Positions 9,094-17,320 of a stretch of 64,000 bases of DNA are shown one piece after another; within the stretch, counting starts at the first letter, position 1, and every line of letters starts with the position of its first letter. The notes under the pieces are model-generated. The model saw only the letters and a list, made by a program, of their open reading frames with translations, was not told the DNA's origin and ran no database searches. Origin of the DNA: Erysipelotrichia bacterium. GTDB lineage: Bacteria > Bacillota_I > Bacilli_A > Erysipelotrichales > Erysipelotrichaceae. The translations under genes were made by a program, and so were the position numbers. Location of the stretch: assembly GCA_012520255.1 (NCBI GenBank), contig JAAYOQ010000003.1:1-64000 (forward strand), in the 5' to 3' direction.

Positions 9094-9686
9094 TTTCTTA
9101 AATACTCTTGTGAACTCTTCAAATAGACTGGACTTAAAACATCAATGTTTTCTATCTTTTGCCATAATTCTTTTAACAGCATGAAGTTAGCTGCAATTTC
9201 AGGATAATAACTTTCTCTATCAAACAAATGTAAATCACCGATTAAAATGATATCATCATTTAACATCTCTTTTATCTCTTTATTTGTTAAAACAGAATCT
9301 TCTCTAATAGCAACACCTTTATTGTATCTGCCAACATAACAGCGTCCAGCTCTGGCATCTAGTAAAACTAAAGCATTATCAACTCCGGCATACAATTGCA
9401 ATGTTGATAAAGTATAAACTTTTTTGCCGACTATTGAACCTAATATCTTAGCCACCGTTAAACCAATTCTAACGCCAGTATATGAACCTGGACCAATTGT
9501 TACTACCACACTTTTTACTTCTTTTAAAAGAACGTTGTTTTTCTTAAGCAGTTCATCCAACTCTAAAACAATGTGCTCTGATTGAAGTTTTGGACACTCT
9601 TTTTGGATACCATCAATAACCTTATCATCATCCATCAAAACCAATAGCAAAAATTGATGGGAAGTATCTATTCCTATTGTATACAT
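9090..9686 (-). CDS. tsaB: t6A biosynthesis protein TsaB
   Basis: 198 residues, a short TsaD paralogue that scaffolds the TsaD-TsaB-TsaE complex and lacks catalytic metal ligands. Diagnostic segments are the N-terminal IGIDTSHQFL and the VTIGPGSYTGVRIG motif near residues 60-75. At 198 residues it is somewhat shorter than the roughly 230 of E. coli TsaB, the shortfall being at the C-terminus. The ATG lies inside the 3' end of tsaE (13-nt overlap), so translation is coupled. Confidence 0.94.
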   Translation of the reverse strand: MYTIGIDTSHQFLLLVLMDDDKVIDGIQKECPKLQSEHIVLELDELLKKNNVLLKEVKSVVVTIGPGSYTGVRIGLTVAKILGSIVGKKVYTLSTLQLYAGVDNALVLLDARAGRCYVGRYNKGVAIREDSVLTNKEIKEMLNDDIILIGDLHLFDRESYYPEIAANFMLLKELWQKIENIDVLSPVYLKSSQEYLRK

Positions 9687-10138
9687 AACTTATCCAGTAT
9701 CCTTTCATACTTTTCACCACTAGCAGTAATTAATAGTTCTCTGTTATCATCTTCTAAAATATTAATTTCAATATTAATTCTGTCTTCTGGCAATAAATCA
9801 CTGATAAACTGACTCCATTCAATTACGCAAACTCCATCTGATTCAATATAATCTTCAAATCCTAAGTCCTGGCTTAATCCTTCCAAACGATAAGCATCAA
9901 TATGATATAAAGGTAAATCACCCTGATAAATTTTAAGCAAAGTAAAAGTAGGCGAGGTAATGTTCTTTTCAATATTTAAACCTTTACCCAATCCCTGAGT
10001 AAAAGTTGTCTTTCCAGCTCCTAACTGCCCTGTTAAGGTGATTAAAGAACCAGCAAACAAAAAACCAGCTAACCTTTCGGCAAGTTTTTTAGTTTCTAAG
10101 GCTGTTTTGCTAATTACTTTAACAGTTTTCACTTTCAT
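9674..10138 (-). CDS. tsaE: t6A biosynthesis ATPase TsaE
   Basis: 154-residue P-loop ATPase needed for multiple turnover of the TsaBD complex. The Walker A motif GQLGAGKTTFTQG lies near residues 38-50; SPTFTLL and HIDAYRL follow, and the Walker-B-like CVIEWSQ is near 110. I chose the ATG at 10138; a GTG six nucleotides further upstream is also open. A good promoter ends only 11 nt before this ATG, so the message may be almost leaderless, and the GGTG before the ATG is too close to act as a Shine-Dalgarno. First gene of the four-gene t6A operon. Confidence 0.93.
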   Translation of the reverse strand: MKVKTVKVISKTALETKKLAERLAGFLFAGSLITLTGQLGAGKTTFTQGLGKGLNIEKNITSPTFTLLKIYQGDLPLYHIDAYRLEGLSQDLGFEDYIESDGVCVIEWSQFISDLLPEDRINIEINILEDDNRELLITASGEKYERILDKLCIQ

Positions 10139-10148
10139 CACCACAATA

Positions 10149-10176
10149 ATTATAATTCAATAGTTTAAATAATCAA
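10149..10176 (-). promoter_or_regulatory. Promoter of the tsaE operon
   Basis: TTGATT (10171-10176), 16-nt spacer, TATAAT (10149-10154). The expected transcript start (about 10142) is only about four bases from the tsaE ATG. Confidence 0.6.
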
Positions 10177-10212
10177 ACACAAAAAACCTCAGCATATTTA
10201 AGCCAAGGTTTT
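10177..10212 (-). terminator. Terminator of the SIS/MBL gene pair
   Basis: On the minus strand AACCTTGGC pairs with GCTGAGGTT (9 bp with two wobbles) over an 8-nt loop, followed by a run of T (complement of 10181-10186). It separates the gene at 10220 from the tsaE promoter. Confidence 0.65.
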
Positions 10213-10219
10213 AAGATTC

Positions 10220-10840
10220 CTAAATCTGATAATCTAAGACGATAATTTCATTATCCAATTCATCCGAAAATTGAAAAGTATCAGTGGTTAAATAGATAAC
10301 TTTTTCAAAGTATTTAGTAAAATCATAAACCGTTTTTAAAACATCATAACCAAAATCATCTGATCTGTAATGCATCGGAATTATCACTTTAGGACTTGTT
10401 TTTTCAACAATTATTTTCGCAGTTTCAGGACCTATTGTATAATAGCCACCTACCGGAATCATCAGAACATGACAACCCTTAATTTTTTCAATTTGATCTT
10501 CATCCAGCATACAGCCTAAATCACCTAAATGTACCACTTTATAATAATCCAAAACGGTAATAATGTGGATTAGATTCTCTCCTCTTAAAGCTCCTTGTTT
10601 TTCATCATGAAATGAATCCAGTGTTTCTATTTTAAAAGCACTATCATATTTAGATTCAATCAGTTCTACACAACTGCTACCACAATGATCTCCGTGCAAA
10701 TGAGAACATAAAACAATATTAGCCTTTTCATCGAGATCTCTAAAACCTTTAACTGAACCTTTTTCAAAAGGATCAATAATCAGACTTTGGCTATCAACCG
10801 ATATTTTAAAACAAGAATGTCCTAACCATTTAATTAACAT
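10220..10840 (-). CDS. Metallo-beta-lactamase-fold hydrolase
   Basis: 206-residue soluble MBL-fold protein of the short UlaG/UPF0173-like type. The core metal motif HxHxDH is seen as SHLHGDHCG near residues 46-54, an HLGDLGC segment supplies another ligand near 104, and IPMHYRSDD gives a later His. The substrate is unknown. Its stop is followed by a terminator and its start lies 11 nt after the SIS-domain gene, so the two form an operon; a shared role in phosphosugar or metabolite hydrolysis is only a guess. Confidence 0.85.
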   Translation of the reverse strand: MLIKWLGHSCFKISVDSQSLIIDPFEKGSVKGFRDLDEKANIVLCSHLHGDHCGSSCVELIESKYDSAFKIETLDSFHDEKQGALRGENLIHIITVLDYYKVVHLGDLGCMLDEDQIEKIKGCHVLMIPVGGYYTIGPETAKIIVEKTSPKVIIPMHYRSDDFGYDVLKTVYDFTKYFEKVIYLTTDTFQFSDELDNEIIVLDYQI

Positions 10841-10851
10841 ATCATTACCCC

Positions 10852-11601
10852 CTATAAGTTTCGAATACGATAAAAGTATTTGTCAACTAATTTATCATTA
10901 TGACAAGCAAAATCTTCATTCATAAAGGCCATATGTCCATTATAGTAAACATCAGGTTCAATGCCTTTTTGAACTAAGTTTTCGACCATTTGAGTTAAGA
11001 TAGCATTTTGTAAGAAAATATTAGGAATTGTAGAAACACTTCCTACTTTCATTGGAAATCCTTCAATTTCTACTGCTGCATCACCTATAATACAACAATT
11101 GTCTAATACAACATCTGCCACATCTTTTAATTTCAGACCATCTCTATGTTTAGTTGTCAAATAATTACTATACTCTACTGCTGTAATTGCAATAACGGGA
11201 ATTCCTTTTTCCTTCGCTCTGATTGCTGCATCTACTGGAGCAATATTGTTGCCACTGTTAGAAATAATAATCATACAGTCATTAGATGTGATACGATGAT
11301 AATCAACAATTATTCTTCCTATTCCATAGGTATTTTCAACCAGATAAGATTTTGTAATTTCGGTATTACCAGTAGCTGAATGTTCTAATAAAGCAACATA
11401 ATTAGCAGGAGTAGCAGCACGCCAGAAAGCATCATCTACCACTAAATGTGAGTGACCTGTCCCAAAACCATAGATCAGCCCGCCTTTTTCAGTTGTTCTT
11501 GTCAGTAAATTTGCTGCCTTGATAATAGCATCTTTGTTAACTTTCATTACTTTTTCTACAACCTGCTTTTCTACTTCAAAATACTTTTCCCATGCTTTCA
11601 T
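10852..11601 (-). CDS. SIS-domain sugar-phosphate-binding protein (UPF0309-like)
   Basis: 249 residues with one SIS fold: YGFGTGHSHL near residues 44-53 and the phosphosugar loop IIISNSGNN near 111-119. The C-terminal MVENLVQKG...YYNGHM segment fits the UPF0309 group. Such proteins bind or isomerise phosphorylated sugars, but no substrate has been assigned to my knowledge. AAGGAG lies 8 nt before the ATG and a TATAAT is visible about 25 nt further upstream. It heads a two-gene unit with the MBL-fold hydrolase. Confidence 0.88.
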   Translation of the reverse strand: MKAWEKYFEVEKQVVEKVMKVNKDAIIKAANLLTRTTEKGGLIYGFGTGHSHLVVDDAFWRAATPANYVALLEHSATGNTEITKSYLVENTYGIGRIIVDYHRITSNDCMIIISNSGNNIAPVDAAIRAKEKGIPVIAITAVEYSNYLTTKHRDGLKLKDVADVVLDNCCIIGDAAVEIEGFPMKVGSVSTIPNIFLQNAILTQMVENLVQKGIEPDVYYNGHMAFMNEDFACHNDKLVDKYFYRIRNL

Positions 11602-11803
11602 TTGGTTTCTCCTTGTAATTCCATACTCTAATTATAAAGGGTTTTTTCTTTTTTTACATTGAAATTAATTTTTAATAGTTTTAAAATTAATTTAGAGTTA
11701 GAAAAGAAGGTGAAAGTCAAATGGAAGTTTGTATAAACGTTTGTTTTTTTCAATTTAATAAGATAAAACAGATTACATACTTTTTTTTGACCAAAAGCAA
11801 AAC

Positions 11804-11832
11804 TTTTCTTCCATCACAACAATGGAAGGAGA
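11804..11832 (+). promoter_or_regulatory. RBS-sequestering hairpin in front of mgtE
   Basis: Positions 11804-11814 pair with 11822-11832 in a continuous 11-bp stem (two G-U pairs) with a 7-nt loop. The 3' strand contains the whole Shine-Dalgarno GGAAGGAG (11824-11831), 7 nt before the ATG. This would keep the ribosome off unless it is melted. The roughly 190-nt leader shows no M-box signature that I can recognise. Confidence 0.6.
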
Positions 11833-11838
11833 TAATAT

Positions 11839-13239
11839 ATGACTAACGAGACACGTTTAACCAACCCGGAATATGTATCAGAAATTATCGAATTATTAAA
11901 TCAGAATCTTAGCAAAAAGCAATTACAGGATCTTATTACTGATTACCATGCTTCAGATATTGCCGATGCATTGGAAGAATTAGATAAAGATAAACGATTA
12001 AAAATATTTGACGCCGTTGATGATGAACAATTATCAGAAATTTTCGCCTATCTGGAAGATGCAGATATCTACATCAATGAAATTGACATCCAGTTAGCAG
12101 CCCAGATATTATCTGAAATGGACTCAGATGACGCTGTTGATGTTTTAGAAGAAATTGAAGATGAAGAAATCAAAGATAAGATTATTGAAATGATGGATGT
12201 TGAAAGTAGTGAAGATGTCCTATTGATTCAATCTTATGATGACGATACTATCGGCAGTATGATGACTACAAACTATATTGAAATCAATAAAGACTTTTCA
12301 ATTAAAGATGCTATGCGTGCTCTAGTTGCACAAGCCGAAGATAATGATAATGTTTCAACTATTTATGTCAGTGATAAAAATAAAAAATTCTATGGTGCCA
12401 TTGACTTGAAGGATTTAATCATTGCCAGAGAGGGAACCCCGTTAGAAAACATTATCACTAATAGTTATCCAACAGTCTATGCTGATTCTCTGATTTCTCA
12501 TCTTTTAGAAGATTTAAAAGATTACTCAGAGGACTCTTATCCGGTACTGGATCAAGATAATCACATCATCGGAATTATCACAGCTACCGATCTGATTGAG
12601 ATGGTTGAAGATGAACTGGTTGAAGACTACGCTAAACTTGGCGGTCTAACCAGTGAAGAAGATTTAAGTGAATCTATTTTTGAATCTGTCAAAAAAAGAA
12701 TTCCATGGCTAATGATTTTATTAGTTTTAGGACTAGGAATATCTTCTGTAGTCGGAATCTTTGAAACTGTAGTTCATCAGATTCCACTAATTATTATTTT
12801 TCAATCTCTAATTCTCGGAATGGCTGGTAATGTCGGAACTCAATCACTTGCGGTAACAGTCAGAATCTTAATGTTAAAGGATTTGACAGGTAAGGAAAAA
12901 TTAAAACTGGTATTAAAAGAAGTGAAAATTGGACTTGTTAATGGACTGTTGCTTGGAACTTTGGCAATCGTTGTAATTACAGCTTATATTATGATATTTA
13001 AAGGTAAAAATTTTCAATTTTCAATTTTGATTGGACTATGTGTAGCGTTAGCTTTATTGGTAACTTTGGTACTATCATCTTTGATGGGAACAATGGTTCC
13101 AATTACCTTCCATAGCATTAATATCGACCCAGCTGTTGCGTCAGGACCATTAATTACAACTTTGAATGACTTAACAGCAGTTATTGTCTATTATGGTTTA
13201 TCATGGTTATTAATAATAAAGGTATTTGAAATGGTATAA
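11839..13239 (+). CDS. mgtE: Magnesium transporter MgtE
   Basis: 466 residues, normal length. Residues 1-130 are the acidic MgtE N domain (DALEELDKDKR, MDSDDAVDVLEEIEDEE). A CBS pair at about 135-255 includes IIGIITATDLIEMVEDE. The C-terminal membrane domain has five helices and the characteristic GMAGNVGTQSLAV segment lining the pore, ending with PAVASGPLITTLNDL. MgtE is a dimeric Mg2+ channel whose N and CBS domains close it when cytoplasmic Mg2+ is high. Monocistronic, with an RBS-occluding hairpin before it and a bidirectional terminator after it. Confidence 0.96.
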   Translation: MTNETRLTNPEYVSEIIELLNQNLSKKQLQDLITDYHASDIADALEELDKDKRLKIFDAVDDEQLSEIFAYLEDADIYINEIDIQLAAQILSEMDSDDAVDVLEEIEDEEIKDKIIEMMDVESSEDVLLIQSYDDDTIGSMMTTNYIEINKDFSIKDAMRALVAQAEDNDNVSTIYVSDKNKKFYGAIDLKDLIIAREGTPLENIITNSYPTVYADSLISHLLEDLKDYSEDSYPVLDQDNHIIGIITATDLIEMVEDELVEDYAKLGGLTSEEDLSESIFESVKKRIPWLMILLVLGLGISSVVGIFETVVHQIPLIIIFQSLILGMAGNVGTQSLAVTVRILMLKDLTGKEKLKLVLKEVKIGLVNGLLLGTLAIVVITAYIMIFKGKNFQFSILIGLCVALALLVTLVLSSLMGTMVPITFHSINIDPAVASGPLITTLNDLTAVIVYYGLSWLLIIKVFEMV

Positions 13240-13264
13240 AAAATTAGGATTTCTCCTAATTTTT
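13239..13264. terminator. Bidirectional terminator between mgtE and lipoprotein gene
   Basis: A perfect 11-bp stem (13239-13249 with 13254-13264), loop TTTC, with A and T tracts on both flanks. It overlaps the stop codon of the convergent lipoprotein gene. Confidence 0.8.
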
Positions 13265-14224
13265 TTCTATTTCATTCACTTCAATCTCTAATAACAGTTC
13301 ATAGGGTTGCAGTTTTTTGAGCAATTGATCGATTTCTTTTTTTGTTTTTATAAAAATCGGATCAGTTAACATTTCACATATTGTTTCTGCATCTAATTTT
13401 TCATCCCCATACAGACAATAGGTTTTCAAATATGGATAATCTCCTCCATGAATAAGGATAAATTTATCTGATGTTTGATAAGCTTTAGTAAATATACTGT
13501 CCTGACCTACTATTTGAATACAGGAAATGGTTCCATCATGATTAAACTCATATAGACCGATTATTTCATCATTCATAAATAATGGGTAAATTAATTTTTC
13601 ATTGATACTGATATTTTTTTTGTCCTCAATTACTATCGAATAATCTTTTATTGGATTTTTGATATAAAATTTATCTTCAGCAGTATAAGCAATATTTTTT
13701 ATTTTTTTAAGACTTAATTCAACTAATAATTCCTGAATCATTAAACTTGTATCTTGAGAAAGTAAATTTTCGTTAATATCTATATTTTTTATGTCCGTTA
13801 AGCTGATCTCTTTATTTATCAACGCTTTAGAGGGATAAAGATTTTTCTCTTTTAAGATGGATGTTGTAGTTTCATCAACTAAAGCACTATAGACAAATTT
13901 CCCCATATAAGGGTAAGTTATTGAACCGGTGTCATTATTTTCCGAACAATAAACTCCTACACAAAAAAGAACATTTACCCTATCATAGATAAAATAATAA
14001 TATGGAAACTTAATTTCTTCATTCTCCTGCAGATGAAAACCATCTAATCTTTCAGAAATATAAAATGCAATATTTGGATTATATTCAAAATTGTTTACTA
14101 AATAAGCTTTAGCAAACGAAATTGCACATTTATCAATTATATTATCTAACGGTTCTTTCTTTTTACAGCCAGCAAAGGAAAACAGCATTGTAAAAAATAT
14201 TAAAAATGTTATCAATTTCTTCAA
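13256..14224 (-). CDS. Lipoprotein of unknown function
   Basis: 322 residues starting at a TTG (14222-14224) with GGAGG 8 nt upstream; the longer reading frame to 14260 would bury the signal peptide behind 12 residues. The N-terminus is K-K, a hydrophobic run and a lipobox FAGC, so it is predicted to be lipid-anchored. The remainder is a soluble domain with many Ile, Lys and Glu residues, and I recognise no motif. It stands alone between mgtE (convergent) and the nucleotidase gene. Confidence 0.7.
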   Translation of the reverse strand: MKKLITFLIFFTMLFSFAGCKKKEPLDNIIDKCAISFAKAYLVNNFEYNPNIAFYISERLDGFHLQENEEIKFPYYYFIYDRVNVLFCVGVYCSENNDTGSITYPYMGKFVYSALVDETTTSILKEKNLYPSKALINKEISLTDIKNIDINENLLSQDTSLMIQELLVELSLKKIKNIAYTAEDKFYIKNPIKDYSIVIEDKKNISINEKLIYPLFMNDEIIGLYEFNHDGTISCIQIVGQDSIFTKAYQTSDKFILIHGGDYPYLKTYCLYGDEKLDAETICEMLTDPIFIKTKKEIDQLLKKLQPYELLLEIEVNEIEKN

Positions 14225-14330
14225 TACTGCCACCTCCTGATTATTTAAAGATAGTATCAATAATTTATATTAAAAAAATCTTTACAATTTTATTGTACTC
14301 TTATCTGTCATTTTTTCAACAAATAGTGAA

Positions 14331-14376
14331 AAAAGAAGAATTATTAACATATTTTTAACAATTCTTCTCTTTTTTT
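14331..14376 (-). terminator. Terminator of the nucleotidase gene
   Basis: On the minus strand AGAAGAATT-GTTAA pairs with the TTAA-AATTCTTCT side over a short AT loop, followed by TTTTTT. It lies directly after the stop at 14375. Confidence 0.7.
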
Positions 14377-15844
14377 ATAAATCCCTATTTTTTATTACAA
14401 TTCTATCTTCCAAATGGGAATCGAAATTTGTTGAAGCTGAAAGCAGTTCTTCAAATATCGCATTACATGAAGTGATAACAGTTTTAGGCTTTTTATTGGC
14501 ATAAACTTCTTCAATTGGGACATCAAAGAATTTACTGAAACCATCAAGATGATATCCTGCAGTTACACCTATCTTAATGATTTTTTCATCAAAAATATCT
14601 TTACCATTTAACTGACAGACTTCTAAAACCTTAGTTAAACGATTATAAACAATGTGAACACCTTTAGAAACCTGATAAAATTCAGTATGCCCATCATCAT
14701 AACATTCTTCTCTGAGCATATACTTTATCATATGTTTAAACTGTTTACCTGTAACCTCTAACATTACAACTGCTTCATCATAAGGTAGACATTCCTTCAG
14801 ATCCTGATATCTTACAATCGGACCAAGCTGTTTTTTCCTTATCGCTCCTGAACCAAAAAGCATAACATCAAAAGACGAATCAACCTGCAACAAATCAGCA
14901 ATCAAATTCCCCAGCTCAGTTTCCATATTTCGTTGTGGATGAGTTAAGGGTCTTCTGAATGTTGTAATAATCTTTTGATATTTTTTGTCAGTTTCTTCCT
15001 TGTAAACACCCAATAATTCCTCCATAACCGGATCAAACGGACAAGTCTTTTCATTGATTGGAATACACTGCCATTTATATCCTGACAGATTGTTGTCATC
15101 ATCAAAATCAATATCAAATCTACCTATCTGATCAGTGCCGGTATAAGCCTGTACAATAGGAATTCCATTAACCACAGCCGGTTCTGTTAAATGAGTATGC
15201 GAATGACCACCAATTATCATATCTACTCCCCATTCAGGATCTAAGATGGATGCCAACTTCTTATCTTCTTCAAAACCGATATGAGTTAATAAAACAGTTA
15301 AGTCAATAGCAGTAGTTTTATAATTATCAATTATAACTCCTATTTCTTTTCTGGCTTCCCAAATATCTACAAAAGCTCCAATTAATTCTTCACCTTTTGT
15401 TTGATTTAACACTTCCTCAGTTAGAACTCCGATAAACATTACTCTTAAACCGTTAATATAAACTACTTTAAAAGGACTAAACAGACGTTGGTGATTACTT
15501 TTGATATAAAGATTAGCATTAATTATTGGAAACTTAGCACATTTTTCTAAAAATAACAAATGAGCAATTCCATAGTCGGTTTCATGATTGCCTACTGTAA
15601 CTACATCCGGGGCCAGAAAATTCATTATTTCAATCGTTGATAGACCTTTATATTCTGAATCAATAATTGAACCTCTAAACATATCTCCAGCGATAACATA
15701 CAATAACGAATCATTTATTTCTCTTTCTCTTCTGATGTAGCCAGATAAAAGAGAAACACCACCAACAAGTTTTTTATCAATCTTTTCAGCTAAAAAGTCA
15801 CCATGTAAATCATTGGAATGTAAAATTGTTAATTTTTTCCCCAT
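14375..15844 (-). CDS. 5'-nucleotidase/metallophosphoesterase, UshA-like
   Basis: 489 residues with two domains. The N-terminal calcineurin-like phosphoesterase has LHSNDLHG (about 8-15), AGDMFRG, VTVGNHETDYG and IIGGHSHTHLTEP, the set that binds two metal ions. The C-terminal 5'-nucleotidase domain starts near residue 300 with ETELGNLIADLLQ and contains LFGSGAIR. Unlike periplasmic UshA it has no signal peptide, so it should be cytoplasmic and could dephosphorylate nucleotides or related phosphoesters. AAGGAGG lies 6 nt before the ATG. A terminator for the upstream gene ends just before it, so it is probably a separate unit. Confidence 0.88.
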   Translation of the reverse strand: MGKKLTILHSNDLHGDFLAEKIDKKLVGGVSLLSGYIRREREINDSLLYVIAGDMFRGSIIDSEYKGLSTIEIMNFLAPDVVTVGNHETDYGIAHLLFLEKCAKFPIINANLYIKSNHQRLFSPFKVVYINGLRVMFIGVLTEEVLNQTKGEELIGAFVDIWEARKEIGVIIDNYKTTAIDLTVLLTHIGFEEDKKLASILDPEWGVDMIIGGHSHTHLTEPAVVNGIPIVQAYTGTDQIGRFDIDFDDDNNLSGYKWQCIPINEKTCPFDPVMEELLGVYKEETDKKYQKIITTFRRPLTHPQRNMETELGNLIADLLQVDSSFDVMLFGSGAIRKKQLGPIVRYQDLKECLPYDEAVVMLEVTGKQFKHMIKYMLREECYDDGHTEFYQVSKGVHIVYNRLTKVLEVCQLNGKDIFDEKIIKIGVTAGYHLDGFSKFFDVPIEEVYANKKPKTVITSCNAIFEELLSASTNFDSHLEDRIVIKNRDL

Positions 15845-15861
15845 TTATATCCTCCTTCAAA

Positions 15862-15888
15862 ATTAAAAAACACAAAAATTGTGTTTTT
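15862..15888 (-). terminator. Terminator of the pyrophosphatase-like gene
   Basis: AAAAACACAA (15866-15875) pairs with TTGTGTTTTT (15879-15888) with a 3-nt loop; T tract on the minus strand. Confidence 0.65.
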
Positions 15889-16273
15889 ATATCGTACCTG
15901 CCCAGGCAGGAATATTTTTCCCTCGATTAATTATAACTGCTTTCTGAAAATCAGTCTGATTTAAGAACTCTAAAATCAAGTTTACTTCATCATCATTACA
16001 GCCAACCAAAAGTTTTACTTCAATATCTCTTTTCAATATATCTGCACATACAACAAGTGAAGAAACATTTGTTGCTTCAAGTGAACCACGATAGACAGAG
16101 ATATGATCAGGATTTTCTCCATGTAAATCTTTTAAATAACCATAGTCGACAGGATATATCAAATTAGTATATATAGGATGCACTGAATTTTTAGGCCTGT
16201 TTATTACCAAATCACTTGATAAATATAAAGTATCTATTTTTTGCCAAAATAATGCATTATTTTCAAACTCCAT
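15887..16273 (-). CDS. Inorganic-pyrophosphatase-like protein, probably inactive
   Basis: 128 residues. The core INRPKNSVHP...YPVDYGYL (about residues 24-46) matches the type I pyrophosphatase substrate loop (E. coli YPCNYGYI). The loop that carries three metal-binding Asp in E. coli reads HGENPDHISV, with no Asp at the aligned positions, and the protein ends before the second Asp cluster, at about 70 percent of E. coli length. I therefore infer a protein that keeps the fold but not classical catalysis. A TTGAAA-17-TATAAT promoter and a palindrome related to the opp operators lie upstream. GGAGG precedes the ATG. Confidence 0.65.
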   Translation of the reverse strand: MEFENNALFWQKIDTLYLSSDLVINRPKNSVHPIYTNLIYPVDYGYLKDLHGENPDHISVYRGSLEATNVSSLVVCADILKRDIEVKLLVGCNDDEVNLILEFLNQTDFQKAVIINRGKNIPAWAGTI

Positions 16274-16294
16274 CTAGACACCTCCACATAGACC

Positions 16295-16323
16295 ATTATA
16301 ATTGAAATAATTTTCATTTTCAA
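16295..16323 (-). promoter_or_regulatory. Promoter of the pyrophosphatase-like gene
   Basis: TTGAAA (16318-16323), 17-nt spacer, TATAAT (16295-16300). The spacer itself contains a TGAAA-N4-TTTCA inverted repeat, so a bound regulator would sit between the two boxes. Confidence 0.65.
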
Positions 16324-16331
16324 TAGGTGTT

Positions 16332-16351
16332 TTATGTAAATATTTTCATAT
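16332..16351. promoter_or_regulatory. Near-copy of the opp palindrome
   Basis: TTATGTAAATATTTTCATAT matches the perfect palindrome upstream of oppA at 18 of 20 positions. It lies 9 nt upstream of the -35 box of the pyrophosphatase-like gene and just before the stop of the PHP gene at 16355. Confidence 0.45.
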
Positions 16352-16354
16352 TAT

Positions 16355-17248
16355 TTAAAATCGCTTACATTTTTTAATTTTGGCAATTAATTTATCAACT
16401 TCATTTCGATCAAAATTCAGACAACCGATTTCTATCGCTGGTTTATTGCGACCATGAAAATCGGAACCAACAGACATCAATAAATTATACTTTTTAGCTT
16501 TTTTATAATAATAATCAATAGCTTTCTGATCATGATATGTACTATACACCTCTAAACCATCTAAACCATAAGAAATAATCTCTTTCAGTTTTACTTCATT
16601 AAAACCAATATTATGAAAAGGATGGGCTAAAATCATTATTCCACCACAATCATGTATCAGCTTTGCTGCTTCTTTTAAAGGTAAAGAAAAATCCAGATTG
16701 GAATAACAGGGTTTTCCCTGAGCATAGAACTCTCGATAAAAATTGAAGTACGGATTATCAGCCAACTTACCTCCAGCTCTAAACTCCTTTAATCTTTCGT
16801 CATCATCATTTCTTTTATCCTGTAACACTATTTCTCCAATGCTCTCTGGATCAACCAGGCCGTCATTAGAAACTTCAATTACCTTTTTTGCATCAAACTT
16901 AAAGCCAAAATCCCAAGCTTTCTGCATCATAATTTCCGCAAAACCACGATATTTATTCTTAACTTCATTTTCACGATCAATAAATCTCTGATCCTGATAA
17001 TCAATGTTTAAACCTAAAATATGCAACAATGTCCCATCATCCATCACTGCGCTTACTTCTGTTGCAGGCACAAAGTCTATTTCATATTCTTTAGCCCATT
17101 TTACTGCATCAGACAAAGCGGAAACACTATCATGGTCGCTGATAGCGATAATATCCATATCTAACTTTTTCGCACGCAAAACAATCTCTTTGGCAGTCAG
17201 TTCTCCATCAGCCGATTTATTGGTATGAATATGTAAATCTATTTTCAT
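16355..17248 (-). CDS. PHP-domain phosphoesterase (RnmB/TrpH-like)
   Basis: 297 residues. PHP metal motifs appear in order: DLHIHTNKSADGELT at the N-terminus, AISDHDSV near 35-42, a FVPATEVS segment near 60, ILAHPFHN near 195, and a C-terminal GSDFHG near 260. These ligands bind a trinuclear metal site. Relatives remove 3' phosphates from nucleoside 3',5'-bisphosphates such as pAp or degrade short RNA. The ATG at 17248 is preferred over an upstream TTG because GGTGA lies 5 nt before it. It is divergent from the hexokinase gene with overlapping promoters. Confidence 0.88.
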   Translation of the reverse strand: MKIDLHIHTNKSADGELTAKEIVLRAKKLDMDIIAISDHDSVSALSDAVKWAKEYEIDFVPATEVSAVMDDGTLLHILGLNIDYQDQRFIDRENEVKNKYRGFAEIMMQKAWDFGFKFDAKKVIEVSNDGLVDPESIGEIVLQDKRNDDDERLKEFRAGGKLADNPYFNFYREFYAQGKPCYSNLDFSLPLKEAAKLIHDCGGIMILAHPFHNIGFNEVKLKEIISYGLDGLEVYSTYHDQKAIDYYYKKAKKYNLLMSVGSDFHGRNKPAIEIGCLNFDRNEVDKLIAKIKKCKRF

Positions 17249-17264
17249 CTCAATCACCAAATAA

Positions 17265-17293
17265 ATTATATTATGTTATAATTAATTTAACAA
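17265..17293 (-). promoter_or_regulatory. Promoter of the PHP gene
   Basis: TTGTTA (17288-17293), 17-nt spacer, TATAAT (17265-17270), giving a leader of about 10 nt. Its spacer contains the hexokinase -10 element on the other strand. Confidence 0.6.
17274..17282 (+). promoter_or_regulatory. Extended -10 promoter of the hexokinase gene
   Basis: TGTTATAAT: a TG dinucleotide one base before TATAAT (17277-17282), with no good -35 box. It lies inside the spacer of the opposing PHP promoter. Confidence 0.5.
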
Positions 17294-17320
17294 ATATAAA
17301 TAAAAAATATGGAGGAAAAA

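Noticed and set aside
11602-11803. Possible M-box riboswitch upstream of mgtE
   Set aside because: I could not find the conserved M-box segments; only the RBS-masking hairpin is supported.
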